Shown: positions 49,996 through 61,573 of the stretch, one piece after another
Layout: every line of letters starts with the position of its first letter
Position numbering within the stretch: position 1 is the first letter of the stretch
From: Paragonimus westermani
Lineage: Eukaryota; Platyhelminthes; Trematoda; Plagiorchiida; Troglotrematidae
Direction of reading: 5' to 3'
Length of the DNA: 64,000 nucleotides
Assembly (NCBI GenBank): GCA_008508345.1
Contig: QNGE01003261.1
Coordinates: forward strand, 18,751-82,750
Position numbers and translations under genes: made by a program
Notes under the pieces: generated by a model
Databases searched by the model: none
What the model was told of the DNA's origin: nothing
Seen by the model: only the letters and a program-made list of their open reading frames with translations

Positions 49996-52490
49996 TATTC
50001 CCAGTCCGTCAAGTCACAGTATAGAATCTCGTTTACCGCAAAGGTGAATAGAAAAATGGAGGCTGGACAATGTTGTCACACTCCGCTCGAGATGCTTAAG
50101 GCCGATGATACAGTGTCATAAGTCGTAATCCGGTTCGAAGCCTCATAGTAAAAAATGTTCACATGCTTCTCGGACGCAACCCTTCTCAATAGACAGCCTC
50201 AGGTTGCAGCTCTGACAACTGAACCAAGCGCCAAACCGATGTCTACACAGACAATAATCGTCGGCCATCCACATGAAGGGTGGAATTCAAACAAACAGTT
50301 GAGTAGGAAGACAGGGTATGTACAGCCACGGCAGGGATAAAACCCAGCTTCTTGTGCGCAGATATCTTGCTCGCCTATTACGTTCAGTCCACGACGGTTC
50401 GACGGCTTCGATGTAATAAGAAGTGAACCAATCCCTCGGTGGCTGCTACATGAAGTGTGTGTGATATCGTTTAAAAAATGAGGGCAATAGTGAACGAACC
50501 TAGTTAGTTAGAACGAATTCAATTACATAAAGTGTCCCGGGGCAGAATCATCAGCTATTTGACTGAGGCTGAACTCCCTCTGTAGAAAGAGAAGGAGAGT
50601 TTGTTTGAGACCAGTGCTACCACAGACTCGAAAACCTTCACGCCAAGTGAAACTTCTGCTTCGGAGGATGAAGAAAAGTCAGCAGGCCGATGAACACATG
50701 GGGTGCTTGGCGGGGGCCGCCAGCTAAACTGTTGTCGGGAGTGCCAAGCTCAACGTTCTAGGCGTCATTGAAGGTTATGGATAGGCTCAATACTGGCTTC
50801 GCTGATTACTTCGCTCACACTTGGCCTCTTGCTACGCGCTGTTAGGGTGAAATGGAAGAGTTCGGGGAGTTTCAGGTAGTAGTGCCTCGTTCCATCTAGA
50901 TAGCGTGCTGCGTCTACCATCCCTTTCGGGACCCGCTCTTAGCTGCTTTCATAGTATTATTATTATTAGTCTTGCGTGCTGAGCTGTATTCGATGCTGGA
51001 TTGAGTAATCCGACCAGCGTTGAGAATTTCGAACGAGTGCACAGAAACCAAACGGCTGGCACCTGAACGAGCAGTAGTACCACACGTATGCAACAGATGT
51101 GTTCAGTGTATTTCAATGTCGTCCGGCAGGTGAAATCCCAAGCTAGAGGCAAGCGCGCTTTGATACGCTCGCGTTCCCTTTGGTTTAAGTAAATGAATAT
51201 GATGGAGAGATGCCTTCCCGTCAAAGGACGTATAGAAAATGGGAGAAACTCGGTGCACGATCGCAATACACATAAGTGCTTCAAGCAGAATCACGATTTT
51301 AGAAACAGCCAAGTCACGGACAGTTGACGGTTATGTAGTCTATCTGTGCCTGAGACTGACTTGGCAGTTGGGGTCACCAGACGGCGCACTAACGTCTCGA
51401 ACACCAAAAACAGGCTGGTATCAGATGCAACAAAGTTCACAGTTGTCGGTCCGACGAGTACTGCAAGAGTGTGGACGATCTAAGTCACGCTCACTTGAAT
51501 GCTGAAGTTTGCAGCCAGAATTAGAAGGCCTGTGCGCTACGCGATATGCAGAAGGTTAATAAGCTGGTGATAAAAATCATCTTTGTCCGCATCCGGACCA
51601 CAGTCTGTGAGAGCAAAAGTCGCAACAACAAAAATACGGTACTTGTGACAAACATCTGAATACGTTCTAGTCACACATTCCAGTGTGACGGCGCAAAGAC
51701 GATCGTTGACGGGTAACTAATCAAGCAGCCACCTCCTCTTCAAATGCGCTTAGGGTAATTTCAACACCGGTACGGCTTGACGAAAAGGTCTAGCAAATTA
51801 GGATGACACTGCATATAAAACGGATAAAATCGGAACGGTCTTGATTTAGCGCCTTACACAACTTGAATGACACGATTTATTCACGCCCACAGTGAAACCA
51901 CTGTTTACACATTAAACACTGGATAGCGTGGCAGCGTCTTGGAGCAGCTACCGCAGAGTTCCACTGTACACTTTTTAGTCGTTGCGTCGATCAGGTTATT
52001 ATTGAGGTTCCCTTAGGCCACAATGAGTATTTGATTCTGGTCTTTGATTTCATGTCACTTGGTGAAGCAGATTGCGAAGCAGTTGGTCTGCAATTTTTGC
52101 CGGGCCGGCTTTGGTAGTATGAGAAATCATCTCATACAGCTTTATGTAGACCTCACTTCAGTCGCCTTAGAATACCAACGAGTAAAACGCATCTTGCACG
52201 ACGTTGACTTGTCATATGTTTCACGCAAGTTGATAATGATCTCTTTGTACTCTCCTCTTCCAAGAAGGATTCGTCGGCTTCTTGACAGCGGTGCGAGACT
52301 ATTTGCCAGGCACAGGCAGTCCAATAAGCCAGAAGACGCTGAGGCATTTCATAAAATGTGTCCATTCGCATTTACGTGCACGACGCTCAGGAATCGTCCT
52401 CTAAGCCTAACCCTTTCAGATCGGCGAACCCGGACCACATTTATCCTAGAATGCACTACTGACAAGCTCTGATGAGAGCGAAACCCAAAT
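49996..52490. other. No recognised gene
   Basis: About 2.5 kb without a named feature. The minus frame 51312-51103 starts with a hydrophobic, signal-peptide-like stretch (KIVILLEALMCIAIVHRVSP) but has no family match I know. Confidence 0.4.
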
Positions 52491-52610
52491 CCAGTGCTTC
52501 TTTTCAACAGAGGCTGGCTGCAAAGCCTACCTGAAGGCGGAGACTGCGATCAAATGTGAGTGATGGTCAACTTTAAAACAAACCAAATCCCCGACTACTC
52601 ATAAGTAATC
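52491..52610 (+). repeat. Dispersed repeat, copy C
   Basis: Contains cagtgcttcttttcaacag, aggctggctgcaaagcct, gcgatcaaatgtgagtgatg and aaaccaaatccccgactact, closely matching 9655-9773. It ends about 60 bases before a CR1-like RT relic on the same strand, so it could be part of that insertion or an older neighbour. Confidence 0.87.
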
Positions 52611-52667
52611 ATTTCAGAATGTTCAAAAAACATCCTCTGTATTTGCAAACCACCACATGCCTTTTGC

Positions 52668-53740
52668 ATGTCGACTCATTCAGCTAGTATCCCTCTGAAG
52701 GAATGGAAAGAAGCCACCTACAGCCTAATTTACAAGTCAGATGATCGGCACCCTCTTGACAGTTCTCGATCAGCGAACCTAATTTCGGAACATCTTTTAA
52801 AAAATAATCAAACATCTCCATATCCGAACGAAGTCAAACCAAACAGATCCTACGTAGGGAACATGCTGCACTTTAAGGACAGCTTAACAGATGCTATGCA
52901 TCAATGTCCTACATCAGACGCCATCTTTTTCGACTTCGCTAAAGCGTTTGACCCGATATCACATGGCGCACCTCTACAAAGGATAGATGCATATGGCATC
53001 AGAGGCGATATTCACTACTGGATCGCCCCGTTTCCTAATTACGGAACCTTTTGTGTTAAAGCCGGCTCTGGTTTCTCCTCTCTCGCACCTATCTCAGCGA
53101 GTGTACCACAAGGATCTGTCCTTGGTCCGCCACTGTTTTTAATTTACACCATTTATTTACCGGAGAGGATTTCCAGTCACTCTCTTCTCCATGCGGATGA
53201 CTGGAAAATCTGAAACTCCCACAATCCCAATACTTCACAAGCTGACCCTGATGTAGTTGAACAATGGCCAGTAGGGTGGTGTCTCTCAATCAACAATGAT
53301 AAGTGTGTACACTTCTCTTGGCGGCAACCGGCAACGTTCTCGTGACAAACTATGCACAAACGGAAATGTGTTATCAACACCTGAGTATATAACTATCGTC
53401 CAATTCTTTCATCTCACTTCACCGGGAAAAATCAATCAAAAAAGGATTCGCTGTACTGAATATGAATAAACGGACGTTTCCTCGTATTGGCAAGAAGAAT
53501 TTTTAAACTCTTTACGGGGTTTAAGTCCGACCATTAATCGAATACGTCAACTCGGTTGTTTATTCTGACCTCAAGAACATAAATACACTCGAACGGGCGC
53601 CACGAGCTGCGACCGAAATCGTACCAGGTATTCGGAACATTTCGTATGTGTCTCGGCTCGGAATCCTTGATCTTTACATCCTGGAACACCGGTTTTCCCA
53701 CAAATCCATTCCAGAAAATCTGACGCCCGCGTGATGCCGG
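52668..53740 (+). mobile_element. CR1/jockey-like RT relic
   Basis: The main frame (52668-53213) covers FDFAKAFDPISHGAPLQRID (motif A, Asp kept), YGIRGDIHYW, SASVPQGSVLGPPLFLIYT and HADDWKI (catalytic box, DD kept, Tyr replaced by His). After a stop, 53220-53340 reads DPDVVEQWPVGWCLSINNDKC. At 53535-53730, in another frame, LIEYVNSVVYSDLKNINTLE, RAPRAATEIVPGIRN and SRLGILDLYILEHR. This is the order of CR1/jockey RT from the fingers to the thumb. Stops and frameshifts show it is dead; the 5' endonuclease and extreme 3' end are missing. Confidence 0.92.
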
Positions 53741-54778
53741 AAGAATACGTACTGACCACCGAGGCCTGACCTATCGGTCTTGCGCCCACGTATCAGTCAT
53801 TGATTCATTGAATTTACTCTGAACGCGTGAGGCAACCATCCATTTTTGTCTGATCATAGTGATACACAGGACACATGTAAAGGCATACTAAGCCATCTGC
53901 TTTACTACGGAACGCGTTGTTCAGTCTTACGTTAGTGTATGATGCAAGCACACCAAGAGGGTTCACCGGTAGAAAGTACAATAGCTCAATTGAGTTAATC
54001 CCACCTCAAGGCACTCTGATATGAAGCAGTGGCACAGGATAAGCGCGGGGAAATGCGCAACAAGAAAGCAGAAATGCAGTGCTTACAGAGTGATTGTTTT
54101 TGCCACAGGAGTCGACTGAAGAAATTTCTCGGACGACCCCTTCGGCCACCCGGCCATGTGAACCATTCTCACGGTGACCTTCAAACTTGACTAACCGTAC
54201 AACGTTTCGTAGAAAAATTTTACTGTCTCACCCGTTTATTGTGGATATGGATATAACCAGTTCACTCTCAATCTCAATTTCAAACCAAGGACTTACCGAG
54301 TATTTGTGGCTTTTGACGTCCTGATGTTCTATTGGTTTGATCAGGAGGTTGACCACACCGCGATTTCTGTCAGTGCAGATGCGTCCGGTAGTGATATAAG
54401 GGTAGGGGTATAAGGATAGAAATGACGAATCCTGATCGCCATAGACGGCAAAACTGAATCATTCTCCGATTGGGACAGAGTAGGAGAAGGGTTGTTCGAA
54501 CATTTGTCCATCTCTCTTCCGAATTTATCTACGCTCGAAGCTTCCACACTCATTGCAGGCAATTTGTTGCTCGAGTTAACTATCCTGTTAATAAAGGGTT
54601 AAATCGAACAGCCAGTCGTACTATTGTTTTCTCACTTATGAGCCTGTGACTCCTCAAACCTCTGTCCTGACGCATCAAAACCAAACATGCCTAGGTGCTT
54701 GTGTCCGTGTGATGGCCAAATTTGTACACTTCGGCTAGGTCCCCTCTAACCCCCCGCCAGTCGAACGACAGAGATCGG
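53741..54778. other. No recognised gene
   Basis: About 1 kb without a feature I can support. The minus frame 54341-54562 is Ser-rich without a domain. Confidence 0.4.
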
Positions 54779-54885
54779 CACACGGGTTCTAGGCTGGCGG
54801 CCCAAAGTACCCTGATCAAGTCAGTTTGCTCGTTTTGATGTCCGGCGGTTTTCTGTTGACCTGAAAGGCAGTCATTGAAAACTCC
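54779..54885 (+). repeat. Repeat R2, copy 1
   Basis: Contains gtttgctcgttttgatgtcc, ggcggttttctgttgacctg and aaaggcagtcattgaa. Matches 56268-56370. The second copy is just beyond the 3' end of a CR1-like relic, so this may be that family's 3' non-coding tail or a separate repeat. Confidence 0.82.
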
Positions 54886-55137
54886 GTGTGTGAGTGAAAT
54901 AACAATCCAGGAGAAAATTACCAGTGTTATACTTTCTTAATTCAGTGGGAATTCACCGAGACTTTGAGAGAGTTTCATACGATCGGGAAGGTGCAAGGTT
55001 CAATGCGTTTCCGTGCAGCTGTCTCGAATCTATGATGATACCAGCAGTATCCCGTTCTTGAACGTGAACCAGAACAGCTAATTCCTCCGAAAATGGGGCG
55101 AGATCGAGAAGGCCTGGGAGCTTGGGTTTCTAGACAG

Positions 55138-55662
55138 TCATTTTATTTGCGCTACGAAATCCGCTGTTATGCTTTCTATATGTGCCTCCATCTGAAGCAT
55201 TTTGCTCGGGAGGCACTCAGTGAGTGAGTCGGCGGATCTTGCCAAATCATCCAAGGAACACGTCGGCATGAATGGAGAAATAACTGTTTGCACATAATCG
55301 GGCATTCTCTGCCTCCATAGGTAGCACACGAGGTTGTCATCGATCCTGTGGTCTGCCCCATCTGTCTGAGCTGCCGAAGCAACTGAGCTGGAGCAAGGTC
55401 TCTTAGCTGAAGATCACTAAGAACCTGTATACGTCGGTTCGCTTCTGATACGACGACACGCTCCAGGAATGCGCTCTCCAGTGCAAGGCAAAGGTTGTTC
55501 TTTGGTGGCCTGATCACTAAGTCCCTGACATAGGGGGTTAGTGACATCAGCAAAGAGTTAGCCAAGCATGTGAACTTGGCAGTCTGGCTGGTGGTGCGGG
55601 CTAACTGTAAGTGCATATCAAGCTGCGCTAGCCAGTACTCAGGGACAGGAGAACTCACGGCG
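55138..55662 (-). mobile_element. Gypsy-type gag (capsid) fragment, one frameshift
   Basis: On the minus strand: PVPEYWLAQLDMHLQLARTT, TAKFTCLANSLLMSL, VRDLVIRPPKNNLCLALESAF, RIQVLSDLQLRDLAPAQLLRQLRQMG; then, after a frame change near 55335, YLWRQRMPDYVQTVISPF and SLDDLARSADSLTE. This is the capsid region of Gypsy-like elements (W..ql...f....i......kf..l...L......vrdli..P, then LR.LfLqrLP..vq..L). No nucleocapsid or pol follows toward lower coordinates, so it is a fragment. It is unrelated in position and strand to the pol relic at the left edge. Confidence 0.87.
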
Positions 55663-55740
55663 TTCTCCCTCGCACCTACCTCGACGAGCTTCTACTTGGG
55701 GACCGAGGAATCTGATTGTATAATTGAACTGTGCACGAGA

Positions 55741-55974
55741 TTCGCAACGAATACAAGTAGATGGAAAGTAGTGGAACTGGATCAAAGAAGTTACTTCTAT
55801 GTATAAATGGATACAACGTAGAAATACGGGGGAAATTGCACCTGGCGTACACAAAGTTTGCAAAAGAATACAACTGGTTGGAAAGTAGTGGAACTGGAGC
55901 AAGGAAGTTACTACTATGTGTGAATGAATGCAACGTAGAAATACGAAGGGGAATTGCACCTGGCGTACGCAAAG
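55741..55974. repeat. Two tandem copies of a ~116-bp unit
   Basis: Unit 1 (55741-55856) and unit 2 (55857-55974) share ggaaagtagtggaactgga, caacgtagaaatacg and attgcacctggcgtac. A third partial unit begins at 55975 (ttcgcaata). The array sits directly upstream of the gag fragment in its reading direction, where the 5' LTR or leader of the element would be. Confidence 0.9.
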
Positions 55975-56267
55975 TTCGCAATAGATAACAGAAGGCAGCA
56001 AAAATAATTTATGAAATGAGCAGCAATATGGCGATGCTGACTCCTTGGTTCGTACGCCAAATTTTCGCCCAGCCTTATGTTGATGCGACTCAGAATTCAT
56101 AATAAGAAAACGGCGAGATTGCGAGCGAACATTCTTTGTTACGTGCCCGCTGTCCATGATCGAACTCTCACACAACAAGCAAGGACGCTAGGGATTTGGA
56201 CGCGAGTGAACCGCTGACACAACTGCATGCCGACCGCCAAAGATGTCAGTGATTTCAGCGATTTGTA

Positions 56268-56370
56268 CACGGGCTCAAAGCTGGGGGTCCAAGTTACCCG
56301 GATCCAGTCAATTTGGTTGTTTTGATGTCCGGCGGTTTTCGGTTGACCTGAAAGGTGGTCGTTGAATGAC
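56268..56370 (+). repeat. Repeat R2, copy 2
   Basis: Contains ggttgttttgatgtccggcg, gttttcggttgacctgaaag and tggtcgttgaatgacg; pairs with 54779-54885. It lies about 80 bases past the last RT codon of the CR1-like relic at 56451, in that element's 3' direction. Confidence 0.82.
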
Positions 56371-56450
56371 GAGCGTAACACCTTTCAGGGAGTCTATGGA
56401 AAGTACCAAAAACACAGTATAATAATATTGTGACAGGACATAGTACAATA

Positions 56451-57966
56451 CTAGTCTAACAGATTCTTAAGTAGGTGGGAATCTAATAACACTCTGAGAC
56501 GGTCTCTAGAAGAGCAGTCAACAATCTTCAGTGGAAGGTCGTTCCAGTAGTTGATAACCCTGTGAGAGAAGGACTGTTGCCTAAAGAAGGTCAGGGGTCG
56601 ATGCTTGTAGAGCTTCTTGTCGTGACCTTTTCGACCGTTATCACCTACTATGGTGAAGAATTTCTGCACGTGTCTTGTACTGAAGGGAGAGTATATAAGC
56701 ATTAAGTCACCGCAGTCTTCGAACCTCAAGTGGATAAAGCTCAAGAATTTCGAGACGAGACACATGGAAGAGATGCCGCAAACCAGTTGTTAGCTTGGTT
56801 GCCACTCGCTGGACACGTCTAATGGTGATTACTTCCTTTTCAAACCAGTGCAAATGACTTGATTAGCATACTCAAGCCGTGGTCTTACAGAGGCCCCGTG
56901 AGGTGCTCGAAAGTCATGGCTTTCTATGCAGGGAAAGACCCTTTTTCACCCCAAGTGTCACAATTTCCCTTTTGGCGGCCACCTGGTGGTGATAATAGAA
57001 GGATAAATCAGCCGACAGCCAAATTACATGTTATTTTTTAGGTCAAATTTTGCGACATCTATTACACTTTGTGCACTGTGTATCACGAATAGGTTCGCAG
57101 AGTCTCCTCCGAGAGACACATGTGCACATTTGCCGTTGCTTAATGGGAGACTCCAGCCATCTCACCAACACTTGGTACGGTCAAGGTCGGTCTTCAATGC
57201 ATTGGCATCACGAGCATTCCAGATTTTTCAATCATCATCACAAAGGGAGACATTGCTAGAAATAAGCTCTGTCCGGTCAGTGATGTAGACCGGAAACAAC
57301 AGTGGACCAGGTATGGATCCTTGAGGAACCGGGGAGGGAGAAGAAAGGCCCGGACCGATTTTGAATTTGAACGTCCTGTTAACAAGGAAGAGAGTAGTCC
57401 AGCGGAGAACCTCTCCTCGGATCCCATAACTCAATCGGTCTTGGTAGCTTACACCCTTCATACACAGTACCATGCGTGTGGTAAGCTCACAGACCAGATG
57501 AGCATCCCTTGCTAGCTTGATTGCTTCTTTTCCTGCTGTTCTATATATTGTGAAGTTCTCAAACCCCGTTTGCCTAGTATAAGTCTTCCGAACCATATGC
57601 TCACCCTAGAACGTTCCTTTGACTATGGAGTGAACCCAAGGCCTCCGACCCTTTCCGCCGACCTGTTTCTGAGGGACGTTTCTGTCTGTAGGAGCCCACA
57701 GAGTGTCGAGGTCCTCCATGAGAACTGATGGGCACCAGGCCGTTCCGCCAGCTTCCACTATCATTATTTTGTGGCCAGTCCGGTAGTAAAGTTGCACTCT
57801 GTGTCTGTTCTACTAAAAACGAACACTTGAGGGGGAAATAAATAGTCATGTGACCACCCTTTCCGGATGGTCCTGCAGGCAACACGTTTGTGGTGTGGCT
57901 GCTGTACTGAGTTACAATTAAGTCCAGCGTTGAAGCTATCCGATCAGGTTGGGATTTCGTGGCCAC
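56451..57966 (-). mobile_element. CR1-like retrotransposon, endonuclease end to RT end
   Basis: On the minus strand: STLDLIVTQYSSHTTNVLP and GKGGHMTIYFPL (57930-57830) are the last endonuclease motifs, with SDH degraded to GGH. Then RT: YTRQTGFENFTIYRTAGKEA (57590-57530), SYGIRGEVLRWTTLFLVNR, PVPQGSIPGPLLFPVYITDR and SLCDDD (the YADD box, damaged; 57440-57230). At 57190-57130 DGWSLPLSNGKCAHVSLGGD. Finally SRHVQ... and KLYKHRPLTFFRQQSFSHRV with NYWNDLPLKIVDCSSRDRL (56765-56451), the usual C-terminal end. The segment between endonuclease and RT is shortened. The last reading frame (104 codons) is intact. Confidence 0.92.
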
Positions 57967-58660
57967 ACTGGCATGCTGTATTAGTTTGAAGTCGCTCTGT
58001 TCAACTCCGATTTCGGCTTCACGTTCAAATCAGGAAATTGTTAGGGGCCCACTGTCGTCGACATCCCGATGCATGACTGGTGTGGTCTCGACTTGCCGGT
58101 TAGTAGACTGATAATTCAGTATGTTGCGTTAAAAGACAGCAGATTTCTGCACTTCACTTTGAAATGGATGAAGCGAAGGTCACCACGGTTTTCCCACAAG
58201 GACATTTTACTGCTTCATTGCATGTTCCAAGCGGTCGAGTGGTCACACACCAACATCTCCTTCCAATGTCTGACCATCCGTGGGCTTCATGGGTTGCTTA
58301 CAGACTTAAAAGCCTCGAACATGTAATTGACTGGGGTGATGCTGGGCAAGAATTTCGGCTTAGGGGGGTCTTCAGCCAAACAGAACTGCTGGGAATGTGC
58401 TGCACGTGTTTCGGTCACAGACATGAAAATCAAATGCACACACTGGAATAACAGCAGAGCACAACATTTGACATTTTTACGTCGGGTCATCACAAGCACC
58501 CCCAAATACGGCATAGAGGTGTGCATCGGTCGAACTAAATATGAAGACAGGAAAGCTCATCGAACACAATTTGCAGGTGAGCACTCCACGGCGAACAGAT
58601 CATACTGGTTTGCATGCTTCTATACTGACTGCTAGTTCTTTCGGATATGGGTTAACAGAG
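57967..58660. other. No recognised gene
   Basis: Several overlapping open frames on both strands between 58069 and 58635, none with a motif I can name. They may be the upstream part of the adjacent CR1-like relic. Confidence 0.4.
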
Positions 58661-58800
58661 GTGGGCTGGAAACATCTGAGTTTTTCCTGAAGTAGTTGTC
58701 TAGTCTCATTTTGGACGCGCCGACAGCCGGAGCCGAAACACTCTCTTCCGGCAGGTCGTTTCAGTAGGGAGCCACTCGGGGTTCACCGGATGAAGTGAAG
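58661..58800 (-). mobile_element. CR1-like RT, C-terminal fragment
   Basis: The minus strand reads APY-stop-NDLPEESVSAPAVG then MRLDNYF, the YWNDLPxxVVxAxSVxxFKxxLDxxF end of CR1-like RT, with the Trp codon of YWNDLP now a stop (TGA). Only the last 45 or so codons remain. A CAT-rich microsatellite follows at 58808. Confidence 0.78.
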
Positions 58801-58807
58801 CAGATGA

Positions 58808-58844
58808 CATCATCATCATCACCACCACCACCATCATCATCATA
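58808..58844. repeat. CAT/CAC microsatellite
   Basis: Run of atcatcatcatcaccaccac and further cat triplets, right beside the CR1-like C-terminal fragment. Confidence 0.9.
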
Positions 58845-59299
58845 GACAGCAATACATCATTGGTTCACACTGATGCTTAACTGCCACATAACCATGAAGA
58901 AACAGCAAACCATATTTAGAAAGAGAGAAGGAAAACAGAAGGGGACGAGAAGGGACCTAACTACTGAAAATGACTACGTCCCTATTCGAAACATTCAAAA
59001 TCAAGGTGCCTACACCCTCCACACAAACAACCTAGCTGCAAGTGAGAGTAAGGCGTCATCAGCGAGGCAGCTTCCTTACGGCTTTCAATGCCCCGCGTAA
59101 TTAGATGCACTCACTCCACAGACATTTCGGCCAAACAACGACAAAATTCAGACGACAGTGTTGATGTTGAGGACAAAAGCTATTCTCTCTTGCATATACG
59201 GTTTCACTTCTGAGTAGGACAGATGACCAAGTATGTTTGCAAACAATTAGGATATGATACCTCCCGTCGTCCGCAAAACGTTTGGATAGAGGTTCAAGC
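58845..59299. other. No recognised gene
   Basis: A plus-strand frame 58873-59100 is Lys/Arg-rich with no domain; nothing else seen. Confidence 0.4.
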
Positions 59300-59960
59300 C
59301 CCGAAGTCTGCTATAATAATTTAAACACCCGAGACCCATCGTTTTTGTTTCGCACTCCACACTGAGCTTTTTGAAGCAACAGAACATCTCTATGTAAATG
59401 AGGTGAACAGGCTTGAGGGTTTGCTTCTAGCACTTGGTGGACTAGGTGGAGTAGGGTAAAAGGGCACAAAATTTTCCGGTTGGTGACGCCAAAGATTATT
59501 GTAGCCTTGCATACCATCGCTCTGTAGCTGGTGGGCAGACCTAACCACTGGGTGACAATTGGCCCCGAACACTTTCCTTGCCCGGATACGCTAAGTCTGA
59601 CAGTATCAAGGCAATAGATGTGTCACTGTTATGGGGAGACCCAGGGGCTGAAAATTTCGCCGCATTCACTGATATTTTGTCTATTATACACTAGTCGCGA
59701 AGCGTGTTGAGATCTGACTGTGGGTTTGATTCGCCTGCAGACTCTCGAATGGCTCTGTGTAGCTTAGATCCGTCTGCGTAAAACAGGATGTCTTGGGGTG
59801 GAATAGATCATATTTCGTTGACATGTAGAATAAACAGCAGCAGTCTACGATGGTTGACTGCAGTCGACTGATGCCAACACACCGTCTGAGGTAAAGCTGA
59901 ATGGTTGCCGTCGTACACTCTATCGTTGGCTGGTGGGTGGTGCCTGAAGGCCGAATCAAG
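59300..59960 (-). mobile_element. CR1-like RT relic, palm and thumb part
   Basis: On the minus strand: LLLFILHVNEI (59845-59810), then IPPQDILFYADGSKLHRAIR (59800-59740; catalytic YADD changed to YADG), SDLNTLRD with a Trp-to-stop change, and CIIDKISVNAAKFSA (about 59720-59650). Further on, PATERWYARLQ, FCALLPYSTSSTKC and related pieces continue to about 59320 with many stops. The order fits CR1-like RT after motif B. Heavily decayed. Confidence 0.82.
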
Positions 59961-61570
59961 GGGTTTGTTTGAACAAAACGGATGCGTACGCAAATGGACT
60001 CGGGTACCTGAAAGATCGGTAGATCATCTAATTTTACGTAGTCTACAGTATTAGCCAGGTACAGCGCTACCTTACCTCTCCGGTCACCAGTTCTTTCTCA
60101 ACAGTTCCGTGTTCGTTAGGCTTACTTCTGCCTCCCACTTAGCCGGCCGGAGCTGTCTGTGCAAATGCCACAGCATCAAGTTTAATTCCCTCTTTGGGCA
60201 CCCACAGCTCCCGGGGCTTATTAGCCAAGCTTGAGATGCTGGTGTTCATGAATCTCCACTCACTTTTATCAGCTACAGATGTTCCGTATCACCGTCCGAC
60301 TGCCTGGTATTGCTACCGGTCAATTACAGGCTGCTGTAAGCGCAGCTGAGGATTTGGTTACAACTGAGCTCTGGCCTACTAGCGGGGAGTTTTTGGGAGC
60401 ACACCGTTTGAAAGGACTTATTCAGAATGCGCACTCCACTGAAGAGCTAATTATTATTTGGAAGAGTGGGATTGAAGGTGTTGACCTTCCAAGTTGTGTT
60501 TGATTTCTAGGAAGCGTTCTATGAAAGGGAATATTGCTGGGCAAGTTTGATGATCGTGTCATGCATTCAGAACAACACCAAACATGTCAGACGTGAGAAT
60601 CTCTATCATCAGCTAATAGGGCGCGTTTAATTGAATATGGTGGCTCAGTCTGGAAATTCGTCACACCTTGTTAACGGAAAGTTCCCCCATGGAAAGCTAC
60701 TCTCTATCGCACGTTCACTGTGAGGATTCATCTGAAGAGGATTTCGCAGTTGACGAATCTGGCGACCTATATATACCGTACTACGACCACAGTTATCATA
60801 TGGTTCTCCAACTCCTTCCCCCCAACTCCTTTCAGGTATGGGAGATCCTGTTTTAGGCGCCATAGCATAATCCTGAAATAGGTGTGCTCGTGTGATCGGC
60901 ACCTCAGTGTATTTGACACCTTTGAAGGTTAGCTTCAGTAGACAGAAACCGCTTAAGTGTGGCCAACTCAGGTCACAAAAGCGCTGGAGCCTTGCTGACT
61001 TCCAGCATTCCTCCGATCTCGTTAATGCACATGTTTCTGACCATAATTGGGGGCCTGTTCTATGCACACCCAATAATTTCGTCAGCGATTTCGCGCAGTT
61101 GAGAACAATTACACTGTGTGCGCTGCCAGAGTGTTTTGAGTTTGTGTTGGTGATCAAATGAAATCCCGGCACTTGTGATGTCGTTTGTGTTACCATATCC
61201 ATCGTGATACTAATTTATTTTTTAAAGGCTGAAATTGCTTCGGATCGTGGGATTTTCAGAACGGATGGTTTAGCTTTACTAGCTGTTCTGCGGCTATGTG
61301 CTATCATACGCTCGAAATTGGCTATATAAATTGAAATAGTGCTGCTAAGTGCGCTTGCAACTCGTAAATTAGTTCAGTTAGAACTTCGCTCTATTGGTGC
61401 CCAGCGCATCGAAAACTTACGTACGAGTATCGTTGTTTCGATCGAATAACACTGATTTGTCACGTGTTATATTATTCAGACGATATTATGTCTTTCCTCT
61501 TTTTCGTGTCTGTGTTTTATGAATTACTGAAAACTAACCCTGTTATTTTGCATTTGGCTTGCCCCTATCG
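59961..61570. other. No recognised gene; one long unexplained minus-strand frame
   Basis: The minus frame 61202-60645 is open for 185 codons and overlaps open plus frames (60668-60856, 60892-61161). I recognise no domain. The last 250 bases may be the 5' non-coding part of the CR1-like element that follows. Confidence 0.4.
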
Positions 61571-61573
61571 ACA

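Noticed and set aside
51103..51312. Possible secreted peptide (hydrophobic N-terminus)
   Set aside because: No ATG context, splice sites or conservation evidence; a second frame on the same strand overlaps it.
52468..52485. CTGATGAGAGCGAAAC, apparently a hammerhead core
   Set aside because: There is no room for stem II, and other copies of the repeat read tattgagagcgacact at this place, so the match looks accidental.
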